Source: Streptomyces aquilus (lineage in GTDB: Bacteria > Actinomycetota > Actinomycetes > Streptomycetales > Streptomycetaceae). From it: a stretch of DNA of 64,000 nucleotides. Below are positions 34,742 to 43,416 of this stretch, piece by piece. Position numbers and translations under genes: made by a program. The DNA is taken from NCBI RefSeq assembly GCF_003955715.1, contig NZ_CP034463.1, positions 2,666,001-2,730,000 of the forward strand, given 5' to 3'. Every line of letters starts with the position of its first letter. Position 1 is the first letter of the stretch. Below the pieces are notes generated by a model that was given only the letters and a program-made list of their open reading frames with translations, ran no database searches and had not been told where the DNA came from.

Positions 34742-36124
34742 ATGAAGCCCGCGCCCACCCTCGCCCTCACCGCCGCGCTCCTCGGCTTCGCGCTGATCAC
34801 CCTGGACGCGTCCGTGGTGAACGTGGCCCTCCCCGCCGTCGGCTCCTCGCTGGGCGGCGGGATGACCGGTCTCCAGTGGGTCGTGGACGCCTACACCCTC
34901 GCCTTCGCCGCCCTGATGCTCTCCACGGGCGCCTTCGCGGACCGCGTCGGGGCGAGCCGGGCGTACACGCTCGGCATCACCGTCTTCACCCTCGCCTCGG
35001 CGGCCTGCGGGCTGGCCTCCAACCTGCCGGCCCTGATCGGCGCGCGCGTGGTGCAGGGCGTCGCGGCCGCCGTCATCCTGCCGGCCTCACTGGCTCTCGT
35101 ACGGCAGGCGTACGACGACCCCGCGCGGCGGGCCCGGGCGGTGGCCGTCTGGGCCGCGGGCGGCTCGGTCGCCGTGGCCCTCGGCCCGGTGGCGGGCGGT
35201 GCGCTGACGACGGCCTGGGACTGGCGGGGCATCTTCTTCGTCAACCTGCCGCTGGGCGCGGTGGCGTTGGCGCTGCTGGTGCGGGCGCCCCGCTCACGGC
35301 CGCGGCCCGCGCCCCTCGATCTGCCGGGGCAGGTGGCGGCGGTGGTGACGCTGACCGCGCTCACCTTCGCGGTGATCGAGGGAGGCCCCACAGGGCTCGC
35401 CGCGCTGGCGGTCGCCGCGGTGGCCGGTCTGCTCTTCCTGCGGATCGAGCGCCGCCAGCCCCATCCCGTCGTCCCGCTCGGGCTCTTCCGCAGCCGGAAC
35501 ATCTCCGTGGCGGTCGCGGCGGGAACGGCGTGCAGCGTGGCCTTCTACGGCATGGTGTTCGTCTTCTCGCTCTTCTTCCAGCAGGTCCAGGGCCGCTCCG
35601 CGCTCTACGCCGGGCTGCTGTTCCTGCCGATGAGCGCGCTGATCGGGGCGACGAACGTGGTCTCCGGCAAGCTGGCGGGCCGCTACGGGCCACGGCTGCC
35701 GATGCTGATCGGGCAGGGCGTGGCGCTCGCCGGGCTGCTGCTTCTGCTGTCGGTCGGGGCGGGCACCCCTCCGGCGCTGGTGGCCCTGCTCCTCGTACCG
35801 ATGGCCCTCGGCTGCGCTCTGACGGTCCCGCCGCTGACCGCCGTGATGATGGAGGCGGTGCCGGCCGAGCGGGCCGGCCTCGCGGCCGGGGTCCTCAACT
35901 CGGCGCGGCAGGTGGGCGGCGGGCTGGGGATCGCCGTGTTCGGGGCGCTGGTGTCGGGCGGGTTCGTCGCGGGGATGCGGGTGAGCCTGGGGATCGGCGC
36001 CGCGCTGTTCGCGGTGACCTGGCTGTTCAGCTTCCGTCTCGCAGGTCCTGCATCCAGTTGGGGCGGAACTCCAGGTGGTCGTACGTCACCACGCACCCCT
36101 CCCCCATCGGCGACTGGGTCATGA
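34742..36124 (+). CDS. MFS efflux transporter, DHA2/EmrB-QacA type
   Basis: 460 residues from ATG 34742 (GGGGGA 10 nt upstream); ATG 34667 is an alternative. About 13-14 spans; LDASVVNVALPAVGSSL in span 1, GAFADRVGASRAYTLG as motif A, WAAGGSVAVALGPVAGGAL as motif C and AWDWRGIFFVNLPLG. Probably exports a toxic small molecule with protons. Odd: the last 30 or so codons (after FSFRL) are Pro/Ser/Gly-rich and lie antisense to the 3' end of the convergent DUF1349 gene (98-bp overlap), suggesting loss of the original stop. Confidence 0.9.
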   Translation: MKPAPTLALTAALLGFALITLDASVVNVALPAVGSSLGGGMTGLQWVVDAYTLAFAALMLSTGAFADRVGASRAYTLGITVFTLASAACGLASNLPALIGARVVQGVAAAVILPASLALVRQAYDDPARRARAVAVWAAGGSVAVALGPVAGGALTTAWDWRGIFFVNLPLGAVALALLVRAPRSRPRPAPLDLPGQVAAVVTLTALTFAVIEGGPTGLAALAVAAVAGLLFLRIERRQPHPVVPLGLFRSRNISVAVAAGTACSVAFYGMVFVFSLFFQQVQGRSALYAGLLFLPMSALIGATNVVSGKLAGRYGPRLPMLIGQGVALAGLLLLLSVGAGTPPALVALLLVPMALGCALTVPPLTAVMMEAVPAERAGLAAGVLNSARQVGGGLGIAVFGALVSGGFVAGMRVSLGIGAALFAVTWLFSFRLAGPASSWGGTPGGRTSPRTPPPSATGS

Positions 36125-36635
36125 AGCCGACGAGGGCGGCGCCGGTCTCCTTCTCCTCGCCGAGGGTGAAGAGCCGGACGAAGGTCCACCGCTTGCCGTC
36201 CCGGGAGGCGTGGAAGGCGAACGCCCGCCCGGTCCGGCTCACTCTCAGCCAGACCGAACTGCCCTCCACCGTGAAGGAGTTGGCGTCGTCGGAGTGCCCC
36301 CGGGTGACCACCGTGCAGACGGTGGGCACGTCCGGGGAGTACTCCAGGCACAGCTTGGCCCAGGCCCGGTCCCCGACATGGACGTAGAGCACCCCGGCGT
36401 CGAAGGACGCGCCGAACCCGACGGTGACCCGGGCTATGAGCTGGAAGTCCCCTTCCGGCGCGCCGAGAAGACGCGGAGCGTCGGAGGCGGGGTCGAGCGC
36501 CTCGTCGGTGGGCGGGACGAAGCGGTCCTGCCGCGCGCCCGCCCAACCGGTGAGGACTCCGTCCTCGTACGACCAGTGGCCGTCGGGGCCGTAGGTCCGG
36601 AGAGAGAAAGGAAGTTCAGGAAGTTCCACGTCCAT
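36027..36635 (-). CDS. DUF1349 domain protein (concanavalin-like beta-sandwich)
   Basis: 202 residues covering one DUF1349 domain: GHWSYEDGVLTGWAGARQDRFV, VGFGASFDAGVLYVHVGDRAWAKLCLEYSP, VTRGHSDDANSF, and WTFVRLFTLGEEKETGAALVGFMTQSPMG. These regucalcin-independent beta-sandwich proteins lack known catalytic residues. Cytosolic, monocistronic; overlaps the MFS gene tail to tail. Confidence 0.87.
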   Translation of the reverse strand: MDVELPELPFSLRTYGPDGHWSYEDGVLTGWAGARQDRFVPPTDEALDPASDAPRLLGAPEGDFQLIARVTVGFGASFDAGVLYVHVGDRAWAKLCLEYSPDVPTVCTVVTRGHSDDANSFTVEGSSVWLRVSRTGRAFAFHASRDGKRWTFVRLFTLGEEKETGAALVGFMTQSPMGEGCVVTYDHLEFRPNWMQDLRDGS

Positions 36636-36680
36636 GCTCAGAGTTTCCCAGCTTCCCCTTCTCCGTGCGGCCCCGGGGGT

Positions 36681-38225
36681 TCAGCGTTCGAGGTGGTTGT
36701 TGAAACGACGGGGCAGCCCCAGCGGGTTGTCGTCCCGCAGCTCCGGCGGCAGCAGCGCCTCCGGCGCACCCTGGTAGGCGACCGGCCGCATCCACCGCTC
36801 AATGGCCGTACCGCCCACAGAAGTCGACGTGGAGGTCGTGGCCGGGTAGGGCCCACCGTGATGCTGGGCCGGCGCCACGGCGACACCGGTCGGCCAGCCG
36901 TTGACCAGCACGCGACCGGCCAGCGGCGTCAGCTCCGCCAGGATCTCCGCGCCGCGCCCCTCACCGGCGGCCTCCTCGGTCGACAGATGAACCGTCGCCG
37001 TGAGGTTGCCCGGCAGCCGGGACAGCACGGCACGGGCCTGGTCGTCGTCCTCGTAGCGGGCGACGACCGTCACCGGACCGAAGCACTCCTCCAGGAGCAG
37101 GTCGTAGGCGCCCTCCTCGGTCAGCTTGTCGGCGGCGACCGTGAGGAAGCCCGCGCTGACGGTGTGCTCGCCGCCCGCGCCCGGCGTCACCGGCGACTCG
37201 ACGTCGGGCAGCTCGACGCGCTCGGCGACGCCCGCGATGAAGTTGTCCCGCATGCGGTGGTCGAGCAGGACCCCGGCGTCGGTGTCGCTGACGGCGTCGG
37301 TCAGGGACTTGACCAGGCCGTCGCCCGCGGCGCCGGCCGGCACCAGCACCAGGCCCGGCTTGACGCAGAACTGGCCGACGCCCAGCGTCATCGAGCCGGC
37401 GAGGCCGGCACCGATGGCCTCCGCGCGCTCGGCGGCGGCGGCCTCGGTGATGACGACGGGGTTCAGGGAGCCCAGCTCGCCGTGGAACGGGATCGGGACC
37501 GGACGGGCCGCCGCCGCGTCGAACAGCGCGCGGCCACCGCGGATGGAACCGGTGAAGCCGGCCGCCGCGACCAGCGGGTGCTTGACCAGCTCGACGCCCG
37601 CCTCGAAGCCGTGGACGAGACCGACGACGCCGGCCGGGATGCCGTGCTCGGCGGCCGCCGCGCGCAGCACCGCCGCGACCAGCTCGGACAGGCCGGGGTG
37701 GTCGGGGTGCGCCTTGACGACGACCGGGCAGCCGGCGCCGAGCGCGCTCGCGGTGTCGCCGCCGGCGACCGAGAAGGCGAAGGGGAAGTTGGAGGCCGAG
37801 TACACGGCGACGACGCCGAGGGGCACCTTGTAGCGGCGCAGGTCCGGGATCGGCGGGGTCGCGGTGTCGTCGGGGTGGTTGATCACGACGTCGAGGAAGG
37901 CGCCCTCGTCGACGATGCCCGCGAAGGCGCGCAACTGGTAGCAGGTGCGGGCGAGTTCGCCGGTCAGGCGGACCGGGCCGAGCGCGGTCTCGGCGTCCGC
38001 GGCCTCGACGAGCTGGTCCTTGGCGGCCTCCAGCTTGTCGGCGGCGGTCCGCAGGAAGGCCGCACGGACCGTGCGGTCGGCCAGGGAGGCGCGGGCGTCG
38101 TGCGCGGCGCGGACGGTGGCGTCCACCTCCTGGGCTGTGGCCTCCACCGCAACCTGTTCACGCTGCTTCCCGGTTCGGGGGTCGACACTCCAGACTGGTG
38201 CTGCTGCCACCGCGGGTCCCTCCAC
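36681..38225 (-). CDS. NADP-dependent aldehyde dehydrogenase, 2,5-dioxovalerate (ketoglutarate semialdehyde) type
   Basis: 514 residues from GTG 38225. ALDH fold: SASNFPFAFSVAGGDTASAL (the subfamily's NFPFAFS hallmark), GSIRGGRALFDAAA, catalytic Glu in FHGELGSLNPVV and catalytic Cys in GVGQFCVKPGL. This subgroup oxidises 2-oxoglutarate semialdehyde, the end product of oxidative arabinose, xylose and galactarate/galacturonate routes. It therefore fits the dehydratase and DHDPS-family enzymes at 59-62 kb, though 21 kb away. Divergent from an IclR regulator. Confidence 0.9.
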   Translation of the reverse strand: MEGPAVAAAPVWSVDPRTGKQREQVAVEATAQEVDATVRAAHDARASLADRTVRAAFLRTAADKLEAAKDQLVEAADAETALGPVRLTGELARTCYQLRAFAGIVDEGAFLDVVINHPDDTATPPIPDLRRYKVPLGVVAVYSASNFPFAFSVAGGDTASALGAGCPVVVKAHPDHPGLSELVAAVLRAAAAEHGIPAGVVGLVHGFEAGVELVKHPLVAAAGFTGSIRGGRALFDAAAARPVPIPFHGELGSLNPVVITEAAAAERAEAIGAGLAGSMTLGVGQFCVKPGLVLVPAGAAGDGLVKSLTDAVSDTDAGVLLDHRMRDNFIAGVAERVELPDVESPVTPGAGGEHTVSAGFLTVAADKLTEEGAYDLLLEECFGPVTVVARYEDDDQARAVLSRLPGNLTATVHLSTEEAAGEGRGAEILAELTPLAGRVLVNGWPTGVAVAPAQHHGGPYPATTSTSTSVGGTAIERWMRPVAYQGAPEALLPPELRDDNPLGLPRRFNNHLER

Positions 38226-38252
38226 AGATTTCCTTGGTCATCCACCAGGGTT

Positions 38253-38268
38253 GTTCGATATACTGAAC
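38253..38268. promoter_or_regulatory. IclR-type operator candidate
   Basis: GTTCGATATACTGAAC: GTTC-N2-TATA-N2-GAAC, symmetric at 12 of 16 positions, in the 107-bp gap between divergent aldehyde dehydrogenase and IclR genes. Size and position suit autoregulated IclR control. Confidence 0.55.
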
Positions 38269-38332
38269 GCTGTCTCTGATGGTGAATATGCTGTTGGAGA
38301 CTATTTCCCGTCGAACGAAGGGGTCAAGGGCG

Positions 38333-39106
38333 ATGTCGGCTGGCGAGACGGGGGGCGGCGCGCAGGTCAAGTCCGCCGTACGGACGGTTGAACTGCTCGA
38401 GTACTTCGCCGGACGCCCCGGTATGCACTCCCTCGCGGCGGTCCAGGAGGCCGTCGGATATCCGAAGTCCAGCCTCTACATGCTGCTGCGCACCCTGGTC
38501 GAGCTGGGCTGGGTGGAGACCGACGCGACGGGCACGCGGTACGGCATCGGCGTACGCGCCCTGCTGGTCGGCACCTCGTACATCGACGGCGACGAGGTGG
38601 TGGCCGCGGCGCGGCCCACGCTGGACCGGCTGTCGGACGACACCACCGAGACCATCCACCTCGCGCGGCTCGACGGCACCAACGTCGTCTACCTCGCCAC
38701 CCGCCAGTCCCAGCACTACCTGCGCCCGTTCACCCGGGTCGGCCGCCGCCTCCCCGCGCACTCCACGTCGCTCGGCAAGGCACTGCTGAGCACGTACTCG
38801 GACGAACAGGTCCGCAAGATGCTCCCGGAGACCCTCCCGGCGCTCACCGAGAACACCATCACCGACCGGGAGAAGCTCATCGAGGAGCTGCACCAGGTCC
38901 GTGAGCAGGGCTTCGCCGTGGACCGCGAGGAGAACACCCTGGGCCTGCGCTGCTTCGGCGTGGCCATCCCCTACCGCACCCCGGCCCGGGACGCGATCAG
39001 CTGCTCGGTGCCGGTGGCCCGGCTGACGCCGGCCCATGAGCAGATGGTGAAGGACGCGTTGTTCGACGCCCGGGACCGGCTGACACTGGCCACCCGCAGG
39101 CTCTGA
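38333..39106 (+). CDS. IclR-family transcriptional regulator
   Basis: 257 residues from ATG 38333 (AAGGGG upstream); ATG 38279 would add 18 residues across the promoter region. Winged HTH at about 12-75 (KSAVRTVELLEYFAG, LAAVQEAVGYPKSSLYMLLRTLVELGWVE) and effector domain (VGRRLPAHSTSLGKALLSTY, GFAVDREENTLGLRCFGVAIPY). Likely senses a sugar-acid intermediate and controls the divergent ketoglutarate semialdehyde dehydrogenase. Confidence 0.92.
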   Translation: MSAGETGGGAQVKSAVRTVELLEYFAGRPGMHSLAAVQEAVGYPKSSLYMLLRTLVELGWVETDATGTRYGIGVRALLVGTSYIDGDEVVAAARPTLDRLSDDTTETIHLARLDGTNVVYLATRQSQHYLRPFTRVGRRLPAHSTSLGKALLSTYSDEQVRKMLPETLPALTENTITDREKLIEELHQVREQGFAVDREENTLGLRCFGVAIPYRTPARDAISCSVPVARLTPAHEQMVKDALFDARDRLTLATRRL

Positions 39107-39127
39107 GGCGCCCCTAAGCTGTGGGGC

Positions 39128-39598
39128 ATGCAGATCGCGCTCCGAGAGGTCCACGACAGTGATCTGCCGGTCTTCTTCCGGCAGATGAACGATCCCGAGT
39201 CCCTGCACTTGGCCGCCTTCGTCCCCAGGGACCCGGCCGACCGCGAGGCGTTCGACGCCCACTGGAAACGGGTCCTCGCCTCCGACGCCGTCAACCGCAC
39301 CATCCTCGTCGACGGTGACGTGGTGGGCAGCGCGGCGGTGTACGGGGAGCCCGGTGAGCGTGAGGTCACCTACTGGGTCGACCGCGCGTACTGGGGACGC
39401 GGGATCGCCACGGCCGCCCTCGGGGCGCTGCTCGCCGAGATCACCGAACGCCCGCTGTACGCCCGTGCGGCGGCGGACAACGCCGGGTCGCGGCGGGTGC
39501 TGGAGAAGTGCGGGTTCCGGCTGTCGGCGCACGACCGGGGCTATGCGCACGCGCGCGGCGAGGAGATCGACGAGGTCGTGCTGAGGCTGGACGCCTGA
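39128..39598 (+). CDS. GNAT-family acetyltransferase (RimJ/RimL-like)
   Basis: 156 residues. N-terminal ALREVHDSDLPVFFRQMNDPES and acetyl-CoA loop VDRAYWGRGIATAALGALLAE, then RVLEKCGFRL. Typical of the RimJ/RimL subgroup acetylating N-termini or small amines; target unknown. Follows the IclR gene by 21 bp and may be co-transcribed. Confidence 0.87.
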   Translation: MQIALREVHDSDLPVFFRQMNDPESLHLAAFVPRDPADREAFDAHWKRVLASDAVNRTILVDGDVVGSAAVYGEPGEREVTYWVDRAYWGRGIATAALGALLAEITERPLYARAAADNAGSRRVLEKCGFRLSAHDRGYAHARGEEIDEVVLRLDA

Positions 39599-39681
39599 GA
39601 GGGCACCGCAGATGAACGTCCGATGAGAAACCCGGACGCAAGGGAACGATTCGCTCCGACCCGCTCGTCTACCAGTGCGGG

Positions 39682-41133
39682 ATGAACAAGACGATCAGGC
39701 GCGCGTCGGTCTTCGCGCTGCTGCTGGTGTTCGCTCTGCTGCTGCGGGCGACCTGGGTGCAGTTCTACGAGGGCCAGGCGCTGGCGGACGACAGCGACAA
39801 CCGGCGGAACGCGATCGAGACGTACTCGTCTCCGCTGGGGAACATCATCGTGGCCGGTAAGTCGATCACCGGTTCCGCGAGGACGACAGGGAGCGACCTC
39901 AAGTACAAGCGCACGTACAAGGACGGCGAGCTGTACGCCGCGGTGACCGGCTATGCCTCGCAGGCGTACGCGCCGACCCAGCTGGAGGGCATCTACGCCG
40001 ACCTCCTCAACGGCACGGACAGCCGGCTGAAGAGCGTCATGGACACGATCACCAACCAGCGCGCCGAGCCGGGCAACGTGGTCACCACGATCGACCCGGC
40101 CGTGCAGAAGGCCGCCTATGACGCGCTCGGCGACAAGAAGGGCGCGGCCGTCGCGATCGACCCGAAGACCGGCCAGATCCTCGCGGTCGTGTCCACGCCG
40201 TCGTACGACCCGTCCTCGCTGACCGACGCCAACACCGCCGGATCGGCGTGGAAGAAGCTGACCAAGGACTCCGACAAACCGCTCACCAACCGCGCGCTGC
40301 GCCAGCCGGTGGCGCCGGGTTCGACGTTCAAGCTGGTCGTCGCGGCGGCGGCGCTGGAGGACGGCCTGTACTCGTCGGTGGACGAGCACACCGACAGCCC
40401 CGACCCGTACACCCTGCCGGGCACGGTCACCAAGCTGGAGAACGAGAACAGGTCGGCGCCCTGCGAGAACGCCTCGATCCGCACGGCGCTGCGCTACTCC
40501 TGCAACAACGTGTTCGCGAAGATGGCACACGACCTCGGGCAGGACAAGCTGCGGGCGATGGCGGAGAAGTTCGGCTTCAACGACAAGGAGCAGGACGTAC
40601 CCGTCCGCGCCTACACCAGCGTCTACCCCTCGGACATGAACGAGTCGTCCACGGCCCTCACCGGCATCGGCCAGTTCGACGTCACCGCGACCCCGCTCCA
40701 GATGGCCATGGTCTCCGCGGCCATCGCCAACGACGGCAAGCTGGTCTCGCCGCACATGGTCTCGCAGCTCACCAACAGCGGCGGCGACGTGCTCAAGGAC
40801 TACGACGACGACACGTCCACCGAGCGGATCATCAGTTCCGACACCGCCGAGCAGCTCCAGTCGGCGATGCAGACGGTGGTCGAGGACGGCACCGGCACGA
40901 ACGCGCGGATCGACGGCGTGACGGTGGGCGGCAAGACGGGCACGGCCCAGCACGGCGAGAACAACAGCGAGACGCCGTACGCCTGGTTCACGTCGTACGC
41001 CAAGAGCGGGGGCAAGGAGGTCGCGGTGGCGGTGCTGGTGGAGCAGTCGAACGCGGCTCGCTCGGAGGTGAGCGGCAACGGGCTGGCCGCCCCCGTGGCC
41101 AAGGCCATGATGGAGGCGGCCCTCGGGAACTGA
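39682..41133 (+). CDS. class B penicillin-binding protein (PbpA-like transpeptidase)
   Basis: 483 residues. One N-terminal membrane anchor (about 6-22), a pedestal region and a transpeptidase domain with the three motifs in order: S214-T-F-K217 (APGSTFKL), S273-C-N275 and K418-T-G420 (GGKTGTAQ). Cross-links septal or lateral peptidoglycan outside the membrane; beta-lactam target. Lacks a neighbouring RodA/FtsW gene, unlike the main pbpA locus, so it is likely an accessory paralogue. Confidence 0.93.
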   Translation: MNKTIRRASVFALLLVFALLLRATWVQFYEGQALADDSDNRRNAIETYSSPLGNIIVAGKSITGSARTTGSDLKYKRTYKDGELYAAVTGYASQAYAPTQLEGIYADLLNGTDSRLKSVMDTITNQRAEPGNVVTTIDPAVQKAAYDALGDKKGAAVAIDPKTGQILAVVSTPSYDPSSLTDANTAGSAWKKLTKDSDKPLTNRALRQPVAPGSTFKLVVAAAALEDGLYSSVDEHTDSPDPYTLPGTVTKLENENRSAPCENASIRTALRYSCNNVFAKMAHDLGQDKLRAMAEKFGFNDKEQDVPVRAYTSVYPSDMNESSTALTGIGQFDVTATPLQMAMVSAAIANDGKLVSPHMVSQLTNSGGDVLKDYDDDTSTERIISSDTAEQLQSAMQTVVEDGTGTNARIDGVTVGGKTGTAQHGENNSETPYAWFTSYAKSGGKEVAVAVLVEQSNAARSEVSGNGLAAPVAKAMMEAALGN

Positions 41134-41158
41134 GACGTCCCGTGCGCTACTCGGCTCG

Positions 41159-42616
41159 TTACTTGGCGCCGAGAACCTGCTCGATCGGGTCGATGGCGAA
41201 GTAGACCAGGAACAGGGCCGACACACCCCACAGCAGCCAGTGGATCTCCTTCGCCTTCCCGAGCACCACCTTGATCACCACGTACGCCAGGAACCCGGCG
41301 CCGATCCCGTTGGTGATCGAGTACGTGAACGGCATCACCGCGATCGTCAGGAACGCCGGGATCGCGATGTCGTACTTGTCCCAGTCGATGTTCTTGACCT
41401 GCGTCATCATCAGGAACCCGACGGCGACCAGCGCGGGCGCGGCGGCCTGGAGCGGCACGATGGTCAGCAGCGGGGTCAGGAACAGCGCGAGCCCGAACAG
41501 CCCGCCGGTGATCAGGTTCGAGAAGCCGGTGCGTGAGCCTTCGCCCACGCCCGCCGCCGACTCGATGTAGGACGTCGCGGAGGACGAGGACGCCGCGCCG
41601 CCCGCGACCGCCGCCGCCCCGTCGATGAGCAGCACGCGGCCGAGGTTCGGGACCTTGCCCTCCTCGTCGAGCAGGCCCGCCTCCGCGCTGATGCCGACGA
41701 CCGTGCCCATGGTGTCGAAGAAGTCGGACAGCACGAGCGTGAAGATCAGCAGGACGACGGTGACGATGCCGACTCCCGCCGCGTCGAACGCGCCGAACAG
41801 GCTGAAGTGGCCGATCAGGCCGAAGTCGGGGGTGTCGACCAGCTTGTCGGGCCACTCCGGCGTGGTCAGCCCCCAGCTCTTCACGTCCGCGGCCGAGTTG
41901 ATGATCATCGCGAGGACCGTCATCGTCACGATGCTGATGAGGATCGCGCCCTTGACCTTGCGGGCGAGCAGGCCGATGGTCAGCAGCACGCCGAGGCAGA
42001 AGACCAGGATCGGCCACCCGGCGAGCGAGCCGGTACCGCCCAGCTGCACCGGAACCGTGGTGTTGGCGGCGTCCGGGATGCGGCTGACGAAACCGGCGTC
42101 GACGAAGCCGATGAACGCGATGAAGAGGCCGATGCCGACGCTGATCGCCTGCTTGAGCGGCTGCGGGATCGCGTGCATCACGGCCTCGCGCAGCCCCGTG
42201 ACCACCAGCACGCAGATGAGCAGGCCCTCCAGGACGACCAGGCCCATCGCGTCGTCCCAGCTCATCAGCGGGGCGATCTGGAAGGCGACGACCGCGTTCA
42301 GCCCGAGGCCGGCGGCGAGTGCGAGCGGCAGGTTGCCGCCGACGCCCATGATGATCGTCATCACCGCGGCCACCAGGGCGGTGGCGGTGGTGAGCTGGAC
42401 GGCGTCGAGGTGGTGGCCGAACTTGTCCTTGGCGCTGCCCAGGATGATGGGGTTCAGGACAAGGATGTAGGCCATCGTGAAGAACGTGGCGAAGCCGCCG
42501 CGTATCTCCCGGCCGAAGGTGGACCCCCGCTCGGAGATCCTGAAGTACCGGTCGACCCCGTTCGCCGCCTGTGGTGGGGCGGTTGGCCGGTCGGCCGCCT
42601 GCTTCGTCTCGGACAT
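41159..42616 (-). CDS. NCS2 purine permease, AzgA type (guanine/hypoxanthine)
   Basis: 485 residues, 14-span NCS2 fold. Hallmarks: FRISERGSTFGREIRGGFATFFTMAYILVLNP at the N-terminus, GLGLNAVVAFQ, VLEGLLICVLVVTGLREAVMHAIP, SDFFDTMGTVVG in the substrate region and SSSSATSYIESAAGVGEGSRTG. These place it in the AzgA/PbuG branch (hypoxanthine, guanine, adenine with protons), not UraA/xanthine. Convergent with the PBP gene (25-bp gap). Confidence 0.94.
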   Translation of the reverse strand: MSETKQAADRPTAPPQAANGVDRYFRISERGSTFGREIRGGFATFFTMAYILVLNPIILGSAKDKFGHHLDAVQLTTATALVAAVMTIIMGVGGNLPLALAAGLGLNAVVAFQIAPLMSWDDAMGLVVLEGLLICVLVVTGLREAVMHAIPQPLKQAISVGIGLFIAFIGFVDAGFVSRIPDAANTTVPVQLGGTGSLAGWPILVFCLGVLLTIGLLARKVKGAILISIVTMTVLAMIINSAADVKSWGLTTPEWPDKLVDTPDFGLIGHFSLFGAFDAAGVGIVTVVLLIFTLVLSDFFDTMGTVVGISAEAGLLDEEGKVPNLGRVLLIDGAAAVAGGAASSSSATSYIESAAGVGEGSRTGFSNLITGGLFGLALFLTPLLTIVPLQAAAPALVAVGFLMMTQVKNIDWDKYDIAIPAFLTIAVMPFTYSITNGIGAGFLAYVVIKVVLGKAKEIHWLLWGVSALFLVYFAIDPIEQVLGAK

Positions 42617-42696
42617 GGCTGTGCTCCTTGTTGCCTGAATGATCGGTGCGCGGATGCTGGCTGGATTGTTCCCGCGTTGAACCCGTTTCAGGTTTT

Positions 42697-42761
42697 CAGC
42701 GTGTTACGGAATCGGGGTCGGCCCGCCAGACCGTGTTCGACGCCCCGTACGAAACACGCTG
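42697..42761. repeat. 9-bp inverted repeat in the permease/sigma intergenic region
   Basis: CAGCGTGTT (42697-42705) and AACACGCTG (42753-42761), perfect arms 47 bp apart in the 233-bp gap between divergent purine permease and sigma factor genes. Possible pair of half-sites; otherwise no recognisable riboswitch or operator is seen in the gap. Confidence 0.35.
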
Positions 42762-42849
42762 TTGACCACTGCTACGCTTCCGGCTCTCGTCCGGGCACCT
42801 CCGGATGATCACATGTCATTCACAGGGCAGACACAGGGAGGTTTCGCCC

Positions 42850-43416
42850 GTGGGCACGGTCGTCGACGACGCAGCCTCCGCGGAGTTCCATGCCTTCTTC
42901 GAACGCCACTACGCCGAACTGTCGCGTCTCGCCCATCTGTTGACCGGGGAGTCGGACGCCGCCGACGACCTGGCGGCGGACGCGCTGCTCGCGCTGTGGC
43001 ACCGCTGGGACCGGGTGCGCGCCGCCGACCAGCCGGTGGCCTACGCCCGTGGCGTCGTCGCCAATCTGGCCCGCACCCGGATCCGCAGCACCGTGCGGGA
43101 GCGGCGGCGGATCGCCCTGTTCTGGTCGCAGCGCGAGGAAAGAACCGAGAACCCGGACATACCGGGAGTAGTGGACGTCCAGGACGCTTTGCGCCGGCTC
43201 CCGTTCCGCAAACGGGCCTGTGTGGTGCTCCGGCACGCGTTCGACCTGTCGGAGAAGGAGACCGCTCTCGCCCTCGGTGTTTCCGTGGGTACGGTTAAGT
43301 CCCAGACGTCCAAGGGCATGGCCGAACTCCAGCGGTTGCTCGGCTCCGCGGGCGTACCCCGAAAGGTGCCCGTGCCGATGGCACGCGGCGGCGAGACCCT
43401 AGGACGGAACCGATGA
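42850..43416 (+). CDS. SigE-family (ECF-like) RNA polymerase sigma factor
   Basis: 188 residues from GTG 42850 (GGGAGG 8 nt upstream). Region 2 at about 15-85 (FHAFFERHYAELSRLAHLLTG, ALLALWHRW, ARGVVANLARTRIRS) and region 4 at about 115-170 (LRRLPFRKRACVVLRHAFDLSEKETALALGVSVGTVKSQTSKGMAEL). Typical of the large Streptomyces SigE-like group. Its stop overlaps the start of a membrane protein (ATGA), the usual arrangement for a sigma and its regulator. Confidence 0.92.
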   Translation: MGTVVDDAASAEFHAFFERHYAELSRLAHLLTGESDAADDLAADALLALWHRWDRVRAADQPVAYARGVVANLARTRIRSTVRERRRIALFWSQREERTENPDIPGVVDVQDALRRLPFRKRACVVLRHAFDLSEKETALALGVSVGTVKSQTSKGMAELQRLLGSAGVPRKVPVPMARGGETLGRNR

